Positions 1-8,800 of a DNA stretch of 14,633 nt are shown in pieces. Within the stretch, counting starts at the first letter, position 1, and the number at the start of each line of letters is the position of its first letter. The notes below the pieces were generated by a model. That model was not told the DNA's origin, searched no databases, and was given only the letters and a program-made list of their open reading frames with translations. The position numbers and the translations under genes are program-made. The stretch is from QHWK01 sp035315685 (GTDB taxonomy: Bacteria; Acidobacteriota; Vicinamibacteria; Vicinamibacterales; CAVVIG01): the NCBI GenBank assembly GCA_035315685.1, contig DATFXR010000600.1, positions 1 through 14,633 of the forward strand. Direction: 5' to 3'.

Positions 1-1
1 T

Positions 2-2674
2 CGCGAGCAGACGAACAACTACATGGTCGACGGCGTCGACATGAACGAGTCGATCGACAACCTCGTCGCGTACCAGCCCAGCCCGGACGCGCTCGCGGAG
101 ATCAGCGTCGAGACCAACAACTACGCGGCGGACACCGGCAACGTCGCCGGCGCGGTGATCAGCAACGTCTTTAAGTCGGGATCGAACGTGGTGCGCGGCA
201 ACGTCTTCGAGTTCTACCGGAACAGCGACTTCGACGCGAACACCTGGGACAACAACCGATCGAACGCGCCGAAAGCCGAGCGGACGCAGCACATCTTCGG
301 CGGCACCCTGGGCGGCCCGTTGAAGAAGGACAAGTGGTTCATCTTCGGCGACTACCAGGGCACGCGGTTCGACGCGCCGGGATCGGAAGCGGTCTCGGTC
401 GCGCCGGCCGAGTGGCGTAACGGCGACCTGTCCGGCGTGAGCTCGGTCATTCGCGATCCGGTCACCGGCCAGACGTTTGCCGGCAATCAGATTCCCCTCA
501 CACGGATCAGCCCGATCGCGCGTTCGATCCTCAGCAACACGTCGCTCTACCCGCTGCCCAATCGCAACGTCGGCGGCGGCGTAACCGGCAACTACGTCGG
601 CGATGCACTCACCACGACGCGCGCGCACCAGGGCGACGTGCGCGTCGACTGGAACGCGACCGCCAAGGACAAGGTCTTCGGACGCGTGTCGATCTCCTCG
701 TACGAATCGAGCAATGACAAACGGCCGTTTCCGCTGCTGCTCGGCAGCCTCACCGACTCGCCGTTCCGCAACGTCGCGTTCAACTGGAACCGCATCTTCA
801 ACAGCTCGCTCGTCAACGAGGCGCTCTTTGGTTTCAACCAGATCACGATCGTGACCAAGGCGCTGGACTGGGCCGGCATCGGCAACGCGAACGCGACGTT
901 CGGGATCGCCGGCGGTCAGCCGATTCCCGGCCTGAGCTCGATCGGATGGGGCGGTGGCCTGACGACGGTGGGCACCGGCGCGAGTGACACCGACACCCTC
1001 GACCGAACGTATCAGTTCAACGACAAGGTGACGTGGATCAAGGGCGACCACACGCTCAAGATCGGCGGGCAGCTCCTCCATTACGCGCAGCGCCGCTTCT
1101 ACGCGGGCAACAACGGGCTGCTCGGGATCTTCACGTACGGTGGCGCTTTCAGCGGATTTCCGTTCTCCGATTTCCTGTTCGATCAGGTCGCGACGAAGGG
1201 CCGCGGCAGCTCGTCCGATCCGTGGACGCACCTGCACAACCGCATCGCGCTGTTCCTGCAGGACGACTACAAGGTGACGCAGGCGCTCACCCTCAATCTC
1301 GGACTGCGGTGGGCGTACACGCAGCCGCTCGTCGAGGCGGACAATCGCCAGGCGAATTTCAGTCTCACCACCGGCCAGGAGATCATCGCCACCGAGGGCG
1401 ACCGCGCAGCGCGGGCGCTCTACAACCCGTACTACAAGGGGTTCGAGCCGCGACTCGGCCTGGCGTGGCGCCCGGACGATCGCTGGGTGGTGCGCGGAGG
1501 CTACGGTATCTCCCAGTACATGGAAGGAACGGGCGCCAACCTGCGCCTGCCGCTCAACCCGCCGTTCTTCTTCGAGTCGGCAGCCACCTACGATGCGACG
1601 ACCGGCGGCGGCAGCCTGGCAGCGGGATTCGCAGACCTGCGGCCGCAGGACCAGCCGTCGGGCCAGGTGCGCGCCTGGGATCCGAATCTGCGGCCGCAAT
1701 TCACGCAACAGTGGAACGTGTTCGGCGAATACCTCGTGCGGCCGTCCGTCACCGTGAACGTGGGGTACGTCGGCCATCACGCCACGAACCTCGTGACGCC
1801 GGTCGAAGGGAATCAGCCACTGCCCGGCACCGGCGATCCGTCGACGTGGGCGCCACTGCAGAACCGCCGGCCGCTGTTTGCAACCGCGCCGCTCATCACC
1901 AACATCTCGACGACGGCGTCGCGCGGCCGGAGCAATTACAACGGTCTGCAGGCGAGCCTGCGGCAACGCGCGCTGCAGGGCCTCGAGTATCTCGCGTCGT
2001 ACACGCTCGGCAGCGCCAAGGCGAATCAGCTCGGCTACTACGGCTCGGGCGGTTTCACTGCCGCCGAGGGGACCTATTGGATGAACGCGTACGATCCCGA
2101 CGCGAACTACGGGCCGGCGTTCTTCGACGTCCGGCACAACTTCGTCCTCTCGGCCAGCTACGCGCTGCCCTACGGCCGTGACAGCAACGGGACCACGACG
2201 ACCAGCACGCTGCTCGGCGGGTGGGTAGTCGCCGGCATCTTCCAGGCGCGAAGCGGTTTCCCGATCACCGTGCTCGACGGCCGCGGCTCGTCGCTCCAGG
2301 CGGTGCGCGGAGGCGAGCGGCCGAACTGCATCGGCGATCCGGTTCCCGCCAATCAGACGCTCGACCACTGGCTCGACATCAACGCCTTCGCGCGCGCCGC
2401 GGCCGGCACCTGGGGCAACTGCGGCGTCGGCATCGCGCGGGCACCTGGCTACCAGAATCTCGACCTCACACTGTCGAAGCGATTCGCAATCGGCGGTCCG
2501 CGCTACGCGGAGTTCCGCGCGGAACTGTTCAATGCGCTCAACCGGCCGAACTTCCGCGCGCCGGCGCGCGACATCAACGCGCCGAACACCTTCGGTCAGA
2601 TCACGAGCACGCTCAGCACGCCGACGGTCAGCACGGCTCGGCAGGGCGAGCTGGTGTTGAAGTTCTATTTCTGA
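2..2674 (+). CDS. TonB-dependent receptor, Oar-like, 5'-truncated by the window edge
   Basis: Outer-membrane receptor predicted to import a ligand using TonB energy. The reading frame is open from base 2 and the first in-frame ATG (base 23) lies inside a plug-domain motif (NNYMVDGVDMNES), so the true start is upstream of the window. About 890 residues are present. The visible plug remnant ends near residue 60-65 (ISNVFKSGSN). It is followed by a long beta-barrel with the landmark GGPLKKDKWFIFGDYQG at about residues 104-120 and many alternating aromatic strands. The protein ends in LVLKFYF, with a terminal Phe as in substrates of the BAM outer-membrane assembly machine. Relatives are usually around 1000-1150 aa, so the signal peptide, the carboxypeptidase-regulatory domain and the start of the plug are probably missing. 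It lies 22 bp upstream of a second receptor and probably shares its operon. The transported ligand cannot be told from the sequence. Confidence 0.93.
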   Translation, partial: REQTNNYMVDGVDMNESIDNLVAYQPSPDALAEISVETNNYAADTGNVAGAVISNVFKSGSNVVRGNVFEFYRNSDFDANTWDNNRSNAPKAERTQHIFGGTLGGPLKKDKWFIFGDYQGTRFDAPGSEAVSVAPAEWRNGDLSGVSSVIRDPVTGQTFAGNQIPLTRISPIARSILSNTSLYPLPNRNVGGGVTGNYVGDALTTTRAHQGDVRVDWNATAKDKVFGRVSISSYESSNDKRPFPLLLGSLTDSPFRNVAFNWNRIFNSSLVNEALFGFNQITIVTKALDWAGIGNANATFGIAGGQPIPGLSSIGWGGGLTTVGTGASDTDTLDRTYQFNDKVTWIKGDHTLKIGGQLLHYAQRRFYAGNNGLLGIFTYGGAFSGFPFSDFLFDQVATKGRGSSSDPWTHLHNRIALFLQDDYKVTQALTLNLGLRWAYTQPLVEADNRQANFSLTTGQEIIATEGDRAARALYNPYYKGFEPRLGLAWRPDDRWVVRGGYGISQYMEGTGANLRLPLNPPFFFESAATYDATTGGGSLAAGFADLRPQDQPSGQVRAWDPNLRPQFTQQWNVFGEYLVRPSVTVNVGYVGHHATNLVTPVEGNQPLPGTGDPSTWAPLQNRRPLFATAPLITNISTTASRGRSNYNGLQASLRQRALQGLEYLASYTLGSAKANQLGYYGSGGFTAAEGTYWMNAYDPDANYGPAFFDVRHNFVLSASYALPYGRDSNGTTTTSTLLGGWVVAGIFQARSGFPITVLDGRGSSLQAVRGGERPNCIGDPVPANQTLDHWLDINAFARAAAGTWGNCGVGIARAPGYQNLDLTLSKRFAIGGPRYAEFRAELFNALNRPNFRAPARDINAPNTFGQITSTLSTPTVSTARQGELVLKFYF

Positions 2675-2684
2675 TTGCGACCGC

Positions 2685-2691
2685 GAGGAGG
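2685..2691 (+). promoter_or_regulatory. ribosome binding site of the second TonB-dependent receptor
   Basis: GAGGAGG lies 5 bases before the ATG at 2697, inside the 22-bp gap after the upstream stop codon. It is a near-perfect Shine-Dalgarno match and fixes the start of the downstream receptor. No promoter or terminator fits in the gap, which supports cotranscription of the two receptors. Confidence 0.75.
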
Positions 2692-2696
2692 CCACG

Positions 2697-5600
2697 ATGC
2701 GTCGACTGACGGTGTCGCTGTGGTGCAACGTCCTGTTCGCCGCGAGCGCCTGGGCCCAGCTCGCGTCGCAGACCGCGCTGGTCGGCACGGTGACCGATCA
2801 GGGCGGCCTGGTCGTCCCCGGCGCCCAGGTCGTCGCGGTGAACACCGGCACGAAGGATACCTACGAGACGACGACGAATGGCGAGGGCTACTACAACATC
2901 CAGTTCGTTCGCACCGGCGCCTACGACATCACCGTCTCGCTCACCGGTTTCCAGACCTCCAAGGTCAGCGGCGTGGAAGTGGCCACCAACCAGGTTGCGC
3001 GCACCAACGTCGTCATGACGGTCGGCGCGCTGAACGAATCGATCACCGTCGCCGGATCGGCGCCAATCATCGACACCGACAGCGCCAGGATCTCCGAAAC
3101 GATCGGCAAGCGCGCGGTCAGCGATCTGCCGCTGAACGGACGGAACGTCTGGAACCTCGCCAGCACCACGCCGGGCGTGCTCGGAGGACTCTCCAGCGAC
3201 ATCGGCCTGAGCTTCAGGGGAGCCGGACAGCGAGAAATCCAGAACAGCCTGTCGCTCGACGGCATCAACTCCTCCGCCAACCTGCTCGCCGCAACCAGCA
3301 TGCGGCCGATCACCGACGCCGTCGAAGAGATTCAGATTCAAACCGGCAGCACCTCGGCGGAGTACGGGTCGTACCTCGGCGTGCACATCAACGTGGTGAC
3401 CAAGAGCGGCACGAACGCGCCGCACGCCTCGCTGTTCGAGTTCTTCCAGGACGACGCGCTCGACGAGCGCGGCTACTTCGAAAACCGGTCCGTGCCGAAG
3501 AATCCCCGGCAGCGCAACCAGTTCGGCTTCGAGCTGGACGGGCCGGTCATGTTCCCGAAGTTCTACGACGGGCGCAACCGGACGTTTTTCACCGCGGCGT
3601 ACGAAGGCGTCCGCGCGGACACGCTGTTGAGCCCGATTGCCACCGTTCCGACGGCGCTGATGCGCCAGGGGAATTTCTCTGAAATCAGCGGCACGATCCG
3701 CAATCCGTTCACGAAAGAACCCTATCCGGGCAATATCATTCCGCCGTCGCAGTTGTCGTCGATCGCAGGCAACCTGCTCGCCTACTACCCGATGCCGAAC
3801 CGGCCCGGCATTGCCTCGAATCTGCAGACGCCGATTCCCAACACCGAGAATGTCGACCAGTTCATCGGGCGTGCCGACCAGAACATCGGCAACAAGGTTC
3901 GGCTGTCGGTGCGCTACAACTGGCACGACAGCGGCACCAGCAACCCGCTCGGCGCGGTGCTGCCGACGCAGTCGGTCGACCAGCCGCGCGTCAACAAGAA
4001 CACGCTGGTGTCCTACACGCATACGCTGTCGCGGAATCTCTTCAACGACTTCCGGATTGGCTACCATCGCGTCAACTTCGATACGTTGAATCCGTTCCTG
4101 GTGAACGGCCAGACCGGCGCCGGTTCGGATCTCGGCATTCCGGGCTTCAACGGCGACGTCCAGTACAACAATCCGGGCCTTCCGACGATCGATCTCACCA
4201 GCGCGTTCAGCGGACTCGGCGGCGGCGGCACGAACTGGTACCAGTTCGACACGACCTTTCAGCTCTCGGACGTCGCCGCCTACAATCGCGGTTCGCACAA
4301 CGTGCGATTCGGTTTCGACCTGCGCCGGCTCGAAACGGGGCGGCGCGCCGCCAACGACCCGCGTGGCCGCTTCAACTTCACCGGCGACATGACCGGCCAT
4401 CCGGTCGCCGACTTCATGCTCGGTCTGCCGCGAACCGTCATTCCGCCGACCGATCAGATTCAGGGCGATGTCGGCGGCTGGCGGAATGGCTTCTTCGTCA
4501 ACGACGTCTGGCAGGCGTCACGCGATTTGACGTTCAGTCTTGGACTTCGCTACGAGCTGAATACGCCGGTGCAGACCTACGCGGGATACGCGTCGATGCT
4601 GGCCGACGACTTCACGACCATCATCCCCAGCAGTTTTCCCACAGTGGGGTTCGAGTTCTCCGAGCCGAATTACAAGGACATCGCCCCCCGGCTCGGCGCC
4701 ACCTACCGGCTCAAGGAGAACACCGTCCTGCGCGCCGGCTACGGCATCTACTACAACCCGAACCAGATGAACTCGTTCACGTTCCTGACCAACAACCCGC
4801 CGATCGCCGCCGTGTCGACGTTCAGCTCGGATCCGGCGTTTCCCACGTTGTCATTCGAGCATCCGTTCGGCGTGGTCGGGCCCGGCGGTCCGCCGGACAT
4901 GATCTCGCCGACGCGAGAGCTTCCGAACGCGCGCAAGGATCAGTGGAGCGTCGACGTCCAGCGCGAGCTCGGGCCAACGGCCGCGCTCGACTTCCAGTAC
5001 GTCGGCTCGAACACCATCCATCTCGATCGGAGCTTCTTCAACAACACGCCGCAGCCTGGCCCCGGTCCCGTCGATCCGCGGCGGCCGAGCCAACTGTTCC
5101 GCAGCCGGCGCATCATCCAGAACGATTTGATCGCCGACTACGACGCGGTCAGCGTGATCTTGCGCAAGCGGATGAGTCACGGCCTGCAGGCCGACGTGCA
5201 CTACACCTGGTCACGGACACGCGACATGGCGACGCACTCCAACGGCGGCGGCCAGACGATGAACAATTACGACATCTGGGCGGATTACGGCCCGGCGAAC
5301 TGGGACATTCCGCACCGCTTCGTCGCGAACTACATCTACGATGTGCCGTTCCTCAAGGATTCGCCGCAGCCGATCCTGAGATACGTCGTGGCGGGATGGC
5401 AGATCGGCGGCGTCACGACGATTCAGAGCGGCACGCCAATCAACGTGACGATTGCCGCCGACCGCGCCAACATCGGCATCTCCGGGCTCCAGCGCCCGGA
5501 TCTGGTCGGGTCCGTTCCGGACCTGAATTGTCAGCAGAGCCCGACCAGCCCGGATTTGATCAACTGCTTCGATCCGTCCGCGTTCGCGATGCCGGCGCAA

Positions 5601-5861
5601 TATACCTTCGGCAACGCGCCGCGGAACGTGCTCCGCGGCCCCAAAGCGATGATCACCGACCTGTCGCTGGTGAAGAACGTTCCCGTCAGCGGACCCGTGC
5701 GGGTCCAGTTCCGCGCGGAGATCTTCAACGCCTTCAACACGGTCAACTACGGCAATCCGAACGCCGTTTTTGGTTCCGCCACGTTCGGCCGGATCAGCGC
5801 GACCAATACGACGTACCCGAACATGCGCCAGGTGCAGCTTGGCGTGAAGCTGATGTTCTAG
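2697..5861 (+). CDS. TonB-dependent receptor with N-terminal carboxypeptidase-regulatory-like domain
   Basis: Complete 1054-aa outer-membrane receptor of the Oar-like type. Residues 1-20 form a Sec signal peptide with probable cleavage after AWA (SAWA/Q). Residues about 25-108 are a carboxypeptidase-regulatory-like beta-sandwich (LVGTVTDQGG, then NGEGYYNIQFVRTGAYDITV). The plug spans about 120-240: SDLPLNGRNVWNLA at 142-155, SLDGINSSAN at 186-195 and INVVTKSGTN at 231-240. The rest is a beta-barrel ending in QLGVKLMF with a terminal Phe. The start is set by a strong ribosome binding site and the signal peptide. It follows another receptor by 22 bp. Its stop codon overlaps that of the convergent STAND gene, leaving no intergenic space. 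No SusD-like partner is visible, so a SusC/D glycan system is not supported. Ligand unknown. Confidence 0.95.
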   Translation: MRRLTVSLWCNVLFAASAWAQLASQTALVGTVTDQGGLVVPGAQVVAVNTGTKDTYETTTNGEGYYNIQFVRTGAYDITVSLTGFQTSKVSGVEVATNQVARTNVVMTVGALNESITVAGSAPIIDTDSARISETIGKRAVSDLPLNGRNVWNLASTTPGVLGGLSSDIGLSFRGAGQREIQNSLSLDGINSSANLLAATSMRPITDAVEEIQIQTGSTSAEYGSYLGVHINVVTKSGTNAPHASLFEFFQDDALDERGYFENRSVPKNPRQRNQFGFELDGPVMFPKFYDGRNRTFFTAAYEGVRADTLLSPIATVPTALMRQGNFSEISGTIRNPFTKEPYPGNIIPPSQLSSIAGNLLAYYPMPNRPGIASNLQTPIPNTENVDQFIGRADQNIGNKVRLSVRYNWHDSGTSNPLGAVLPTQSVDQPRVNKNTLVSYTHTLSRNLFNDFRIGYHRVNFDTLNPFLVNGQTGAGSDLGIPGFNGDVQYNNPGLPTIDLTSAFSGLGGGGTNWYQFDTTFQLSDVAAYNRGSHNVRFGFDLRRLETGRRAANDPRGRFNFTGDMTGHPVADFMLGLPRTVIPPTDQIQGDVGGWRNGFFVNDVWQASRDLTFSLGLRYELNTPVQTYAGYASMLADDFTTIIPSSFPTVGFEFSEPNYKDIAPRLGATYRLKENTVLRAGYGIYYNPNQMNSFTFLTNNPPIAAVSTFSSDPAFPTLSFEHPFGVVGPGGPPDMISPTRELPNARKDQWSVDVQRELGPTAALDFQYVGSNTIHLDRSFFNNTPQPGPGPVDPRRPSQLFRSRRIIQNDLIADYDAVSVILRKRMSHGLQADVHYTWSRTRDMATHSNGGGQTMNNYDIWADYGPANWDIPHRFVANYIYDVPFLKDSPQPILRYVVAGWQIGGVTTIQSGTPINVTIAADRANIGISGLQRPDLVGSVPDLNCQQSPTSPDLINCFDPSAFAMPAQYTFGNAPRNVLRGPKAMITDLSLVKNVPVSGPVRVQFRAEIFNAFNTVNYGNPNAVFGSATFGRISATNTTYPNMRQVQLGVKLMF

Positions 5862-8800
5862 ACACTCGCCGCCTGCGAGGTGAGCGTTCGCCGTACGTTG
5901 TCGAGCGTATCGACCTGTCCGTTGGCCTCGACGAATGAAAGCGCCTCCAGGATGGTTCCCCGGTGCCAGGTCGAATCGTTCAACCGTTGTTCGAGCGCGC
6001 GCCTGATGCCGTGATAAATCCAGCCGGCGGCCGTATTTCCCGCGGCGATCGCGTCACGCTGCTGTTGCGCGGCCGCTGCGACGTGGCGCTGGATCTCCTC
6101 GAGGTCGGCCATCGCGCCGTCGCGATCCATCAGGAGTACGTCGGCGGAGAACACGACGAAGCTCATCGCCGCTCGCATGGCCGCGTACTCGACGGCCTGG
6201 GCATCCGGGTGCGAACGGGCTCTCAGCGCGGCGAGCCTGGCCTGGTGGTTGCGGCCGGAAGCGAGAAGGAACTCCGCATAATTGGAGAGCACCGCCACGT
6301 CGTGGGGCGCGGATTGTACGGCTCGCGTGAAGCGCTGATACGCTGCCTTGTCGTCGTCGAGACCGTCGAAATAGATGTTGCCGGCATTGTTCATCGCGGT
6401 GGCAAATGAGCCGGAGGACAGCGACACCTGATCAAAGGCTTCTGCCGCTGACTTCTCGTCCTTGAGGCAGTGCTGGGCGAGTCCGACCGCGAACCACGCT
6501 TCGTCGGAGCTGGGATCGCGGTCCAGCGCCTGTCGACCGTACGCGAGGGCCTTCTGTGCGTACTCGAGCATGTCTCCTGGCCCGGTCTTGGACACGGCGC
6601 GCAGCGCAAGCAGCGCGAGCGGCTCCGCGCTCCGTTCCCTCGCGTCGGCTTCCGCGAGGTAGTGTTTCTCCACCCGTGCGAAGTCATCCAGTCGCTCGCA
6701 AAGGGCCGCTGCGATCCGATACCCGGACCGAATCTGTGGGAACCCGCTCAACGCTTCTTCGACGGCCGCTGCGCGGCTTCGAACTTCGTCGACGGTACCA
6801 ACCGTCAGCGCGCGCCGGCTGTCGGACAGGACCTCCAGCGCGAACAATTGTGCGGCCGCATCTCGAGGGTCGGTCGCCATGCTCCATCCCTGCTCGCGCG
6901 CCGCCGCCAGCATCTCGATCGATTCAGCCAGCTTGCCCTTGCGCGCCAGTCGCTGTCCGCCCTTGACATGCCGATGGATCAGCAGATCACGTAACCGCGC
7001 CGCAGGATCGAACCATTGATTCGCGATTTTGTCCTTCGCAAGCAGTAACGCGCCCAGTGCCAGCTTCCTTGGCTCTTCCTGCGACGGGTCCTCCGCACTC
7101 GTCCACCCAATCACTTTACCTGCAGCCCAGACCGCGAACGTACTGATTCGAACTCTCGCTTCGGCCTCGATCGCGTCGCTGTCAGCCGTGCTGCCGCCTC
7201 TCGCCTCGCGAAGCAGCCGCTCGCCGGTCGCGAACTCGAAGTTCGACAGCGACTGGCATGCGGCGTCGAGCGTGCTGTGCTGGGTGCGCGGAGGGCTGTC
7301 GCTGTGCAGAAACCACTGGCTCTCCTCCTTGGTCCAGCCGCGGTGGACACCTCGATTCGCCAGGTCCAGCAACTCCTTGCGCTCCATCGCGTAGACGCGG
7401 ACGACGCCGTCGGCGGCACCGGCCGCGAGATAACGGCCATCACTGCTGAACGCCAGACTCCTGGCGCCGTGACTCCGCGTTGGGAACACCGGTATCGGCG
7501 CAAGCGTCTTCAGGTTCCACAACCGGATGCCGTCGTCGGCGGCGGCAGCGAGGAAGTCGCCATGGATCGCGACGGCATACACGACGTCGGTGTGCGCTCC
7601 GACAACGGCCAGCTGCTCACCCGTCTCGACGTTCCAGACGCGAACCGTCTTGTCCTTGCTGCCGCTGACGAGTCGGCCGCCCGCGGCGTCGAACGCCAGG
7701 TCGAGAACGGTGACGTAGTGGCCGTCGAGCGCGCGGACCTGCTCCCACGTGCCCGCGCGCCACAGCACGATGCGCTTGTCCTTTCCTCCGGTGGCGAGGA
7801 TGCGACCATCATGGCTGAACGCGACCGCGATCAGCTGCTCCGAGTGGCCGATCAGCGTCCGCAGGTGTATCCCGTGAGGCATCGCCCAGACGATCGCCGA
7901 CGCATCCAGGCTTACCGAGACAAGGCAGGAGCCATCGGGACTGAACGCGAGATCGCTGACGCGATTGGTGTGGCCGATCAGACGGAGTTCCACCGCACCC
8001 GGGCGGGCGACGAGCACGTCGTGCCCGGAGCCGACGGCGAACAGGCCGCCTGGCCCGAAGGCGACCGTCGACGCGGATCCTTCGTCCTCGAACGGGTGGT
8101 GTCGGCGTCGACCGGCGATGTCCCAGGTCAGCACGGGACCATCTCTTTCGCCGGCGGCCGCGATCGTCCCGTCCGGGCTGAACGCGACCGCGTTGATTGG
8201 CGCCTCGTACGCCGGGAGCGTGAGCAGCTCTCCGCCGCCGGCGATGTTCCAGATAGTTGCCGTGCCCCCGAGGAACGCCGCTGCGACGGTGTCCGCCGTC
8301 GCGTCGAAGGCCAGCGCGGTGATGAAGCTGTCGCGCGGATCGCTGGACGGCTCGGGGCGAATCTGCGTCAGCGTCTCTACCGGCACATTCTGGCTGGCGC
8401 GCGGCAACCGCCAGATGCGGATCGTGCTGTCGTAACTTGCCGTCGCGACGTGCCGGTGGTCGGCGCTGAAGCGGACGCAGAAGACGGAATTACTGTGCCC
8501 GGTCAACTTCCACTGCCGGCTCCGCGTCGCGGTGTCCCAGATGTCGACGCCGCTCGTCGTCGCCACCGCCAGTAGTGATCCGTCGGACGACAGATCGATA
8601 TCGAACAACGACGAGTCGACGCCCCACGAATACAGGATGATTCCTTGCAGCGCGTCCCACGCCACGACGCGGTTGTCGTCGCCGGCGGTCACGAGTTGGC
8701 GTTCGTCTCGTCCAAGCGCGAGCGCCTTGACGCCCGAGCTGTGTCCATACAGAGCGTCTCCGATCTGCATGCCGCTGGCGACATCCCAGAGCCGCACCGA

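Noticed and set aside
1033..2181. 382-codon ORF on the + strand in another frame
   Set aside because: Overlaps the first receptor in a shifted frame; Arg/Pro/Ala-rich composition typical of an out-of-frame reading.
2628..4400. 590-codon ORF on the - strand
   Set aside because: It lies antisense to the two clearly recognisable TonB-dependent receptors. Its protein is Arg/Val/Ala/Glu-rich with no domain, as expected for a shadow frame in GC-rich DNA.
5865..5879. CTCGC-N5-GCGAG hairpin right after the receptor stop as a terminator
   Set aside because: The stem is only 5 bp, has no T-tract and lies inside the last codons of the STAND gene; likely chance in GC-rich sequence.
7277..8575. 432-codon ORF on the + strand
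   Set aside because: Antisense to the WD40 region. Its apparent repetitiveness (AADE, AER, DRD words) mirrors the WD40 repeats on the other strand.
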